Origin: Semisulcospira habei
Taxonomy: Eukaryota > Mollusca > Gastropoda > Semisulcospiridae
Length of the DNA: 64,000 nt
Direction: 5' to 3'
NCBI GenBank assembly: GCA_036245525.1
Contig: BTPG01000002.1
Span: forward strand, 161,855,376 to 161,919,375
Shown: positions 55,185 through 64,000 of the stretch, piece after piece
Layout: every line of letters starts with the position of its first letter
Position numbering within the stretch: the first letter of the stretch is position 1
The notes under the pieces: model-generated
Database searches by the model: none
What the model saw: the letters and a program-made list of their open reading frames with translations, nothing else
Told to the model about the DNA's origin: nothing
Translations under genes and position numbers: made by a program

Positions 55185-56452
55185 GTAATTGTCTCTTCTG
55201 CTATAGACCTATGACTGTCCCTTCTGCTTTAGACCTATAAATGTCTCCCCTACTTTAGTCCTGTGACTGTCTTCCCTGCTTTAGACCTATGACTGTCACC
55301 CCTGCTTTAGACCCATAAGTGCTTCTTGTCCATCCTGCTTTAGACCTATAACTGTTTCTCCTGCTCTAGACCATTGACTGTCTCTCTTGCCTTAGACGCA
55401 TAACTGTCTATCCTGACCTATAACTGTCTCTCCTGCTTTAGACCATTGACTGTCTCTCCTGCTTTAGACATAAAACAGTCTCTCCTGCTTTAGACCTACA
55501 ACTGTCTCTCCTGCTTTAGACCTATAACTGTCTCTCCTGCTTTAGACCATTGACTGTCTTTCCTGCTTTAGATCCATTATTGTCTCTCCTGCTTTAGACC
55601 TGCAACTGTCTCTCCTGCTTTAGACCTATAACTGTCTCTCCTCCTTTAGACCATTGACTGTCTCTCCTGCTTTAGATCCATTATTGTCTCTCTTGCTTTA
55701 GACCTACAACTGTCTCCTGCTTTAGGCCAATAACTGTCTCTCCTGCTTTAGACCTAGAACAGTCTCTCCTGCTTTAGCTGGTCAGCCTCACAGGGTGGGT
55801 TTTCCCCTCTATTCTAGAGCATGTGTTTCTGTCTAACCTTGGTCCATTCACCTGGATTTTCTTTTTTTAAACTCTCCCCACTGTCTGCGCTGCCTGTAGC
55901 TCTTGATGTTGGATGTGTGTTGCTAAATGGTATTATGTTTATTTAGCATATTAGACCGGCTGGCGACATACATTCAATATTCTGTTTAGTTGTTTTTTTC
56001 ACAAACAGTGCAGGCACGTCCTGAGAAAGTCTTGTTGCTGTCAGAACGATAAGCAATGTACAACCAACCAATCTCCTGCTTTAGACCTAAAACTGTCTCT
56101 CCTGCTTTAGACCTATAATAGTCTCTCCCGCTTTAGACCTACAACTGTCTCTCTTGCTTTAGACCAATTACTGTCTCTCCTGCTTTAGACCTAAAACAGT
56201 CTCTCCTGCTTTAGACATAAAACTGTCTCTCCTGCTTTAGACCTATAACTGTCTCTCCTGCTATGGACCATTGACTGTCTCTCTTGCTTTAGACCCATAA
56301 AACTGTCTCTCCTGCTTTAGACCTATAACTGTCACTCCTGCTCTGGACCATTGACTGTCTCTCCTGCTTTAGACCCATAACTGTCTCTCCTGCTTTAGAC
56401 CTATAACTGTCTCTCCTGCTCTGGACCATTGACTGTCTCTCCTGCTTTAGCC
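55185..56452. repeat. 26-bp tandem array
   Basis: Dozens of units of TCTCTCCTGCTTTAGACC then TATAACTG, with common variants (CCATTGACTG, TAAAACAG). Interrupted at 55779-56072 by a SINE-like repeat and ended by the jockey-like LINE. Units point the same way throughout. Confidence 0.93.
55779..56072 (+). mobile_element. SINE-like dispersed repeat, copy 2
   Basis: Homologous to 43660-43978, 5'-truncated at CTGGTCAGCC, ending GCAATGTACAACCAACCAA. Flanked by TCTCCTGCTTTAG on both sides; the duplication is ambiguous because it is also the array unit. Confidence 0.8.
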
Positions 56453-57264
56453 CACTGGGCACCGGCCTCCACGTGGCGTGGGTGGGTAGTCTCTCCAGTC
56501 ACTGACTGAGGGGGCTAGCAGAGTGGTGCCATCATTGTCCAGGATAGGACTTGACGTCAGCAGATATGTTGTTCAGTCTTTTTCTCTGGTCCGGTTTTTA
56601 AGGAGCTGTGCTAACACAGGTCTTACCATGTTGGATTGGTCCTTAAAAATACTCATTATTTTTTGGTCCTTTGGATCCCAAGTGTTTGCCGTGCTTGGAG
56701 ACCCATGTCGGGGGAGAAGAGGATCCTGGTGGCTGAAACACTCCACTTTGGCCTTGACTTCTGCCTAAACTGGAGGCTAGTCGTACCGGCCTAGTCAATC
56801 GGCTCTTGTCACGTTGAGCCCTATCCCATTGTTGACATGTGGGCTGCTGATTAGGTGCTTTACGCCAGTATTCCCCTGCATTCAACGGTGTGATAGAAGG
56901 CGGTGGCTCAAACGGTTCAATCGGGCTTACCCCTTGAGTATATCTTTCGGGCAGTCTCCTTTGTGCATCGGCTGGAGACCCGCCGACAAATGCACTTTCC
57001 CTTGTTGGGCTCGGTGGCAGGCGGGGACCCCCGGGGGATGAATATCTAACATACTATAATATGGAAAACCCCCAAAAAACAAAACTGGCACCAAAGCGGC
57101 ACATAGCCGCTGACATTGTTATTGAGAACGATAGTGACTCTGTGAGGAAGCGACGCCTCAGGCGTCAGCCGCCTGACCTCGCTTTCTCATTATCCACAGC
57201 AAAGTTAAAGAGAAGCCTGTTTCCAAACTGCACCCTTTCCTGGTAGGGGAGACCCTCAGGAGCC

Positions 57265-58317
57265 GTGTTGGCAGATCTGAGGCGCAGCCCCCGGGTACTG
57301 GTAAAGTGCCGTACCCGGGCACACTCCAATGGGCTACTGAGGCTCTCCTCTATCGGAGACACTCCAGTGGAGGTCACTCCCCACAAAACGATGAATTCTT
57401 CGAGAGGAGTGATTAAAGATCAAGCATTAGCCGAACTGTCTGAAGATGAACTTGTACGGAACCTTAAGTCACAGGGGGTGACCTACGTCAGGCACTTCGT
57501 TTCCAAACGAGGTGGTAGGGAGATCCGTCTCCCTACCATCATCCTGACGTTTGGCACCCCCACCGCTCCTACTACCATCTGGGGAGGTTACTACTCCCTA
57601 AAAGTGAAAAAGTACGTCCCTCTCCCCCTCCGGTGCTTTAAGTGCCAAAAGTATGGCCATGGGCAGAAGACATGCCGCCAGGCAGAGGTTCTATGCACCC
57701 GTTGCACTAAGCCCGGACACTCTGCTGAGTCCTGCACAGCCATCCCCCTGTGTGTGAATTGCCAGGGGGCGCATATGGCTTCGGACAAGAAGTGCCCTCG
57801 CTGGATCTCCGAGTGCAGGATTCAGCAGGTGCGTGTGGAGAAGGGGCTGTCCTTTGTGGACGCAAAAAAACTGGTTGATGGCCCTGGTGCAGCTGAGGCT
57901 GCGCCAAACTCAAATAACAACTTTGTGTATACTTTCAGTGCTGCGGTGGCAGGCAAGCGCCCCACCAAAGACTTCTCTTGTCAAACCCCAACTTCTTGGT
58001 TGGGGGGGGAGCCTCGGATCCTCTCGCCCCTGGAGAGTAACCCTCCTCCGGTGGTGATGAGGAGCCAGGGAACGCAGAAGGCGGACGCTGCCCTTAAGCC
58101 TCACCCAAACCTGTCAATCTTACTACAAAGGCTTCTGGCTTTGGTCAGCCTTCTAAGGCCGCCAACTCTGGCGGCAGGAACGCTGCCCCGGCTCAGAAGT
58201 CTAAGAAAGTTACGGGACCGCTGTGCGTATGGGCCCAGAAGGGGGACACTGATGTCCCACTTCAAAACAAATATGCTGCATTGGAGGAGCAGATGGAGGG
58301 GGTGGAGGTTGTCGTAG
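57265..58317 (+). pseudogene. ORF1 (gag-like, three zinc knuckles) of jockey/I-like LINE
   Basis: From about 57360 the frame gives PHKTMNSSRGVIKDQALAE, LKSQGVTYVRHFVSKR, LTFGTPTAPTTIWGGYYSL. Zinc knuckles then follow: CFKCQKYGHGQKTC and CTRCTKPGHSAESC (both C-x2-C-x4-H-x4-C), and CVNCQGAHMASDKKC. A Ser/Pro-rich tail follows. In the family this is an RNA-binding protein of the RNP. The residues before 57360 do not resemble the family; the true start is probably the ATG at 57061, with a frameshift between 57230 and 57360. It is degraded at its C-terminus. Confidence 0.8.
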
Positions 58318-58459
58318 CTGGTGCTGTGGCAGCTTCTCCCCCCTCATTCCCGAGGAACCAGAGGAGGCCCGGGAGTCGACCCCCCTCTGTTTTTTCGACT
58401 CCTTCCAAGGCACAGGAAAAGGGGAGAAGGAACTCTTCTCCTACACATAAAACCTAACC

Positions 58460-58789
58460 ATGTACTCTCTGCTTCAGTGGAATTGTCGTGGTTTTCACAC
58501 CAACTTTGAAGAATTACGCCTTCTAGTCAAGTCCTATAACCCCTCGGTAATATCTCTTCAGGAGACTTACCTGAAGACTTCTGACCCTGTCTCCTTTAAT
58601 GGTTTTAATGCTATCCATAAAGGTTCTGATTCGGAGAGACGCTAGGGTGGAGTGGCTCTTCTCATTAGCAACCAATTTTTATGTAGCCCCGTTAGTGTTG
58701 ACACCTGTCTTCAGGCTGTCGCAGCTCGGGTTACCTTAAAGAAGACTATAACCATATGCAGTATTTATCTGCCACCATCCCTGCTGGTC
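58460..58789 (+). pseudogene. ORF2 endonuclease start of jockey/I-like LINE
   Basis: MYSLLQWNCRGFHTNFEEL, SYNPSVISLQETYLK, then TAG at 58643, then GGVALLISNQFLCSP and ITICSIYLPPSLLV, where LINE copy B is inserted. Asn and Glu of the endonuclease active site are in WNCRG and LQETYL. Confidence 0.85.
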
Positions 58790-58797
58790 CTCACGCT

Positions 58798-58885
58798 GGG
58801 ACCATACGGCGTTGAGGCGCGTCCCCTGGGTGGTGGATAGGGGGTCCCTCGTGAGAGGGGTGCACCGAATGAAATAAGGTGCCGT
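58798..58885 (+). ncRNA. Candidate structured 5' RNA of the RTE-like LINE
   Basis: Pairings possible: GGGAC (58798-58802) with GTCCC (58821-58825); ACGGCG (58806-58811) with TGCCGT (58880-58885); hairpin CCCTC-GTGA-GAGGG (58846-58859) with a GNRA tetraloop. The first two cross to make a pseudoknot. Copy A (47647-47734) keeps all three with compatible changes. The topology recalls HDV-like ribozymes of some LINEs, but this is not proven. Confidence 0.35.
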
Positions 58886-59067
58886 GAACCAACATGGTCT
58901 AAGGGAAGGTGACCCCGACAGAAAACACCTGGTCCTCCTAGTAAGGGGGTTGGGCGTGGGGGTAGCTTCCCCACCCTGCAAAAAAGGAAATAGCTACAAA
59001 AACGCCGACGAAAAGACTAACAGTAATTCCTTTCCTGGAGGAGGAAGGTTCTTCTACTAGAAGACTT

Positions 59068-62000
59068 ATGACGTCCTGTGGTGAAAGCCGGAAGTCTTCG
59101 GAAGCCACAGGACCGAGCCGCCTCTCTCTATCCAGGGATACAACCATGGGCACATGGAACGTCAAGACCATGTACCAGAGCGACAAGGCCGCCCAGATAG
59201 CAGCGGAAATGCAAAAGTACAACCTTTCCCTGCTAGGCATCAGTGAAGCCAGATGGACGCAGTCTGGCCAGAAAAGGCTGTTAAGTGGGGAGATGGTTCT
59301 GTATTCAGGTCATGAAGAGGAGAATGCCCCCCATACAGAAGGAGTAGCACTCATGCTGTCACCAGTGGCACAGGGAGCGCTGATGGGCTGGGAACCTCTT
59401 GGGCCAAGAATTATAACAGCAGCCTTTAGAACCAAGAAAAAGCTCAAGCTGAACGTCATCCAGTGTTATGCGCCCACCAATGACAGTGACGAGGAAGAGA
59501 AACAAGAGTTCTACGACCGACTCCAGAGTGCCGTGGACAAATGTGCGGAGCGAGACATCACCATCGTCATGGGCGATTTTAATGCCAAAATAGGGGAGGA
59601 CAACACCGGATACGAAGAGGTAATGGGGAGACAGGGACTAGGCTCGGAGATGAGTGAGAACGGGGAGAGGTTTGTAGACTTTTGTGCTCTAAACCGACTT
59701 GTCATTGGAGGCAGCATCTTCCCACACAGAAGAATACACAAAGCAACTTGGGTCTCACCTGACCATACAACAGAGAACCAAATAGACCATATCTGCATTA
59801 GCAAGAAATTTAGAAGATCCCTTCAAGATGTTCGAGTGAGGAGGGGAGCAGATGTCGCCTCAGACCACCATCTGCTTACCTTAAGAATGAAGCTCAAGCT
59901 AAAGAAAAGCCGCACAGAGACGACAAGAAGACAGCGCTATAATGTAGGCCTCCTGAGAGAAACTGGAGTTAGAGAAGAGTTCAAACTGGTGCTGTCCAAC
60001 CGGTTTCAAGCGCTACAGGAGCTAGTAAATGAAGAGGAGGCGGTCACCACAGAGCAGCAGTGGAAGGCAGTTAGAGAGGCGCTGAACTCAACCTGCAAAG
60101 ACACTGTAGGGTTCAGGAAACACCACCACAAGGACTGGCTGTCGGCACAGACCTTGAAGAAGATAGAAGCGAGGAAGCAGAAGAAAGCAGCGGTCAACAA
60201 CAGTCGCACGAGAGCAGCCAAAGTAAGGGCACAAGGGGAATACTCGGAAGCCAACCGCGAGGTGAAGAGGAGTATCAGGGCAGACAAGAGGGCCTACACA
60301 TACAGCCTGGCAGCAGAGGCAGAAAAGGCAGCAGGCAGCGGCAACATGAAACAGCTCTACGACATTACCAGAAGATTGTCGGGTAAGTATGGCCATACAG
60401 AAAGACCAGTAAAAGACAAAGAAGGCAAGCCTATTGCAGACAGAGCAGACCAACTCGACAGATGGGCTGAGTATTTTGAAGAGTTACTGAACAGACCTAG
60501 CCCACCCGACCCCCCCGACATCCAGCCGGCAGAGACCGACCTACCCATCAGCTGTGACAGACCCAGCCGGGAAGAGATCAGAAAAGCAGTGGCATTTTTG
60601 AAGAATGGCAAAGCAGCAGGGCCAGATGGCATCCCAGCGGAGTCTCTGAAAGCAGACCTAGAGACAACAGTTGAGATGCTGTACCCACTGTTTGGAAAGA
60701 TCTGGGAAGAGGAGGTGATTCCAGCTGACTGGAAGGAGGGGTACCTAATCAAGCTTCCCAAGAAAGGCGACCTCAGCAAGTGTTCCAACTACAGAGGAAT
60801 CACCTTGCTGTCAGTACCAGGAAAGGTCTTCAACAGGATCATCCTAGAGAGAATGAAGAGCTCCGTTGACCCCCAGCTGAGAGACCAGCAAGCAGGATTC
60901 AGGAAGAACCGATCATGTACAGACCAGATCGCCACTCTCCGCATCATCGTGGAACAGTCTCTGGAGTGGAGCTCCCCGCTGTACGTCAACTTTGTGGATT
61001 ATGAGAAAGCATTTGACAGCGTGGACCGAGAGACTCTGTGGAAACTCCTATGACACTACGGTGTACCCACAAAGCTCGTCCGCCTGATCAAGAGCAGCTA
61101 TGATGGCATGACATGTCGCGTGATCCACGAAGGGCAGTTCACCAGAGAGTTCCAGGTCAGAACTGGTGTCAGGCAGGGGTGTCTGCTGTCTCCGTTCCTC
61201 TTCCTACTGGCCATAGACTGGGTCATGAAGATGACCACAGAGCACAGACGAAGTGGAATACAGTGGACACTGTGGACACAGCTTGACGACCTCGATTTTG
61301 CAGACGACTTGGCATTACTGTCCCACACTCATCAACAAATGCAGGACAAGACCACGAGGCTTGCTGACATCTCGTCCCAAGTGGGCCTCACCATTCACAA
61401 ACAGAAAACAAAGACAATGAGGCTGAACGCAACCAGGGAAGAACCAGTCTTGCTTGCTGGCACCCCGTTGGAGGAGGTGGAGTCCTTCACCTATCTCGGG
61501 AGCATCATAGACAAAAAAGGCGGCACTGATGCAGATGTCAGAGCACGAATCGGTAAAGCCAGAGCATCCTTTCTCCAGTTAAAAAAAGTGTGGAGTTCCA
61601 GAGAGATGTCACAACACACCAAAGTCCGGATTTTCAACTCCAATGTAAAAGCAGTTCTCCTATATGGAGCAGAGACATGGAGATTGACAAAAACCACAGT
61701 CAACAGAGTACAGACCTTCATGAACAGTTGCCTTAGAAGAATTTTGAAAATCCACTGGCCAGAGAAGATCAGCAACGTCAGACTCTGGGAGAGAACAGAG
61801 CAAATAACAGCAGAGAATGAAATTGGGCGAAGAAGATGGGGATGGATCGGTCACAGTCTGAGAAAGCCAGCTTCCAGTATCACTAGGCAGGCATTGTCAT
61901 GGAACCCCCAGGGAAAGAGGAAAAGAGGTAGGCCGAGAAACTCCTGGCGTCGAGACCTCCAAGCAGACATCAAGAGACTGGGAACCACCTGGAGTAGAAT

Positions 62001-62082
62001 CGAAGGAGAAGCACAGGACAGGAGTTGCTGGAGGTCTCTCGTCGACGGCCTATACCCGGGTAGGGGTGACAGGCGTAAGTAA
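59068..62082 (+). pseudogene. Endonuclease-reverse transcriptase ORF of LINE copy B, one nonsense codon
   Basis: 1005-codon frame from ATG 59068 (a second ATG at 59146 starts MGTWNV). The only break is TGA at 61051-61053, where copy C has CGA. Endonuclease (about residues 27-290): TWNVKTMYQ, ISEARWTQSG, GDFNAKIGED, DHICISK, SDHHLL. RT (about 480-790): KNGKAAGPDGIPAES, NYRGITLLSVPGKV, FVDYEKAFDSVDRETLWKL, VRQGCLLSPFLFLLAIDWV, FADDLALLSHT. The C-terminal domain has WGWIGHSLRKPAS and RKRGRPRNSWRRDLQ. Family role: target nicking and target-primed reverse transcription. Confidence 0.95.
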
Positions 62083-62102
62083 GTAAGTAATCCCTGCTGG
62101 TC

Positions 62103-64000
62103 TGTTGTAATGATTTTTTTTAATTTAGTAGATCAACTGCCCCCTCCCTTTATTCTCATGGGGGGTTTTAACGGTCACGCTCACCTTTGGGGTAGTGACC
62201 ACTATGATGGCAGAGGTCAGATGTTAGAAGATGTTTTTTCTCAACTTAACCTATGTGTCTTTAACGATGGTTCACCTACATACTCTAACCCAGGTTCAGG
62301 ATCTAGTTCTGTTCTAGACCTCACTGTGTGTGATCCTTCTCTCATGCTGGATTTTGACTGGAAGGTTCACGACGACCTGTGTGGTAGTGACCACTTCCCA
62401 GTAGTCCTGTCATCGGTCAGCTGTGGGGAGGATCCGCCGGTGGGGTGCTGGAATCTCAAGAAAGCCAACTGGCCTCTGTTCGCCTCCCTCTGTCAGTCTC
62501 GTATTACAGAGGAGGTGGTCATGTCAGCTGAAGAACCTGTTTCTTCTTTTACTACTATTTTGTTGGACGTAGCGGGTGAAACCATCCCTAAAACTTCCGC
62601 ATCAGTCCCTCGGAAGCTGAGAGTACCATGGTTCAATGAGGAGTGCCGCAAGGCCCCAAAAGCGCGCAAATCTGCTCAGCAACGTGCTTTCCGTAATCCG
62701 TCGCAAGTGAATATTTTAACCTTTAAAAGTCAGAGGGCGAAAGCCCGTTACATCTTTAAACGTGAACGCCGTACTTCCTGGAGACACTTCGTCTCATCTT
62801 TAACTTCTCGGACTCCGTCCCAGAAAGTCTGGAGGGCTGTTCGAAGAATTAGGGGCAGGGGTGGATCGGCTTCTGTCGGCCATCTTAGAGATGGTGCCAG
62901 CTTGGTCACAGATAAAAAAGCTGTGGCCAATTTGCTTGCCTCCACCATTGCCCATAATTCTTCAACAGAGCATTATTCACCCTTCTTCCAGAGAGAGAAA
63001 GAGAAGCAAGAGTCTCGTATTTGTGATTTTAAGTCTGATAACTCAGAAGACTATAATGCCCCTTTTACATTATCCGAATTGCAGCAAGCCTTGCAGAAAT
63101 GTAATGACTCTGCTGCTGGCCTAGATACCATCCACTATCAATTCCTAACGCATCTGCCTGAGAGGTCACTCCTTGTACTTCTCAAGGCCTTTAACCATAT
63201 CTGGTCATTTTCCGCCGTCTTGGCACCAGGCTGTGGTTGTACCGATCCCCAAGCCGTGTAAGGATCCTTCCGACCCAGGCAACTACCGGCCTATCGCTTT
63301 GACATCATGTTTATGTAAAACTATGGAGCACCTGGTCAACGCCCGCCTGGTGTGGCATCTTGAGTCACAGGGTCTCCTCACATACCTCCAGTGCGGTTTC
63401 CGGCGCTTCCGTAGTACAACTGACCATTTAGTCCGCTTTGAATCATTTATTCAAGATGCTTTTGTCAACAAGCAGCATGTCTATGCAATTTTCTTCGATC
63501 TTGAGAAGGCATATGACACTTCCTGGAAGTATGGCATAATGTCTGATTTGTTGGACATTAGTTTTAAAGGGCACCTGCCCATTTTTATTCACAATTTTTT
63601 GACTAATAGGTCGTTCCATGTCCGTGTGGGTTCCACCCTCTCCGACTCCTTTGAACAGGAGATGGGTGTCCCACAGGGCAGCATTCTATCTCCTGTTTTA
63701 TTTAGTATTAAAATTAATAACATTGTAAAGGCCGTCAAGGATGATTCTGAATGCTCTTTGTTTGTTGATGACTTTGCTTTGTGTGCACGTGGTCAAGGAA
63801 TTGCGTCCCTTGAGAGGCGCTTGCAGCTGTGCGTTGATCGCATCCAGTGGTGGGTGTCTCTCAATGGATTCAAGTTCTCGCCCTCCAAGACTGTCTGTGT
63901 GCATTTTACTAACCAGACGAAATTTTGTCCAGAACCTGGCCTGAGCATTGCTGGAGTGCCAATTAAGGTGGCCGAGGAGGCAAAGTTTCTGGGGGTCATC
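62103..64000 (+). pseudogene. ORF2 endonuclease end and reverse transcriptase of jockey/I-like LINE
   Basis: Resumes after the target duplication: FILMGGFNGHAHLWGS, VLDLTVCDPSLMLDF, GSDHFPVVLS, then a linker, LSELQQALQKCNDSAAGLD. After a frameshift near 63215: PPSWHQAVVVPIPKP, NYRPIALTSCLCKTMEHLV, YAIFFDLEKAYDTSWKYGI, MGVPQGSILSPVLF, CSLFVDDFALCARG (active site VDD, as in many jockey-clade RTs), LNGFKFSPSKTVCVHF and AKFLGVI at the window edge. Confidence 0.88.

Larger units (their letters stand above)
58790..62089 (+). mobile_element. RTE-like LINE, copy B, full length, nearly intact
   Basis: Starts CTCACGCTGGGACC and ends GACAGGCGTAAGTAAGTAAGTA, flanked by ATCCCTGCTGGTC (58777-58789, 62090-62102). 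Structured 5' leader of about 280 bp, then a single ORF whose stop codon is formed by the GTAA tail itself. Low divergence from copies A, C and D suggests recent activity of the family. Confidence 0.95.
56453..64000 (+). mobile_element. Jockey/I-like LINE, 5' two thirds, split by LINE copy B
   Basis: Begins in the 26-bp array with GGGCACCGGCCTCCACGTGG-type leader, then an ORF1 with CCHC knuckles and an ORF2 with endonuclease and RT running off the window. LINE copy B lies inside ORF2 (58790-62089). ORF2 has a stop at 58643, a frameshift in a T-run near 62115 and another near 63215. Confidence 0.85.

Noticed and set aside
58790..58855. Alternative helix CTCACG with CGTGAG to extend the LINE leader to its exact 5' end
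   Set aside because: Copy A has CTCGCG and TTGCAAG at these places, which do not pair, so the helix is not supported.
63755..63800. FVDD instead of YADD in the jockey-like RT as a lost active site
   Set aside because: Jockey-clade RTs often have a VDD variant; both catalytic Asp residues are present.
1..64000. tRNA or rRNA genes
   Set aside because: I saw no cloverleaf with A and B boxes and no rRNA-like stretch, but a covariance search was not possible.

Overview
The window is animal genomic DNA, most likely from a mollusc and probably a marine gastropod. That placement is inference, from the HYDIN-like gene, the mix of DIRS/Ngaro, LINE and hAT-type elements, and the abundance of short foldback elements and minisatellites. 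It holds part of one host gene on the + strand. Nine exons (840-35384) encode a HYDIN-like ciliary central-pair protein. Every exon junction from the first exon to the ninth is phase-compatible, so the nine exons read as one open frame of about 1.84 kb. The gene continues beyond both ends of what can be seen. No further HYDIN exon is recognisable from 35385 to 64000, so the last intron is at least 28.6 kb.

Layout. 1-440: 3' end of a LINE. 840-3300: HYDIN exons A-C. 3774-12803: a 9-kb DIRS-type tyrosine-recombinase retroelement inside the C-D intron, itself carrying a 3.4-kb insert (9004-12410). 14132-15588: exons D and E. 16055-19745: GTCA-rich interspersed repeats (called REP below), interrupted by a truncated RTE-like LINE. 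21464-21611: exon F. 21943-23293: a non-autonomous hAT-like element with a tandem palindrome array. 23340-28905: a minisatellite split by a CR1/L2-like LINE and a REP copy. 29604-30440: a local duplication. 30868-35384: exons G, H and I. 37025-38100: REP and low-complexity sequence.

From about 38.1 to 52.4 kb there is a three-level nest. A minus-strand Ngaro/DIRS-like element is cut by a full-length RTE-like LINE (copy A, 47638-50920) and by a second DIRS element (39141-47505). The second DIRS element contains a DNA transposon and a SINE-like repeat. From 55185 a 26-bp tandem array leads into a jockey/I-like LINE (56453 to the window end), which is cut by another full-length RTE-like LINE (copy B, 58790-62089).

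No gene here belongs to an operon-like system. HYDIN is the only recognisable host gene. All other coding sequence is retroelement or transposon derived and mostly broken. LINE copy B is the closest to intact, with a single in-frame nonsense codon. The most unusual signals are: five 17-nt hairpins with compensatory stem changes (9925-10284); a structured, possibly HDV-ribozyme-like 5' leader shared by two LINE copies; foldback repeats whose two arms change together; a transposon protein ending in an NLS plus a PCNA-binding-type motif; and a duplicated splice acceptor in front of HYDIN exon D. All exon limits were set by hand from splice-site dinucleotides, phase and family similarity; no alignment was run.
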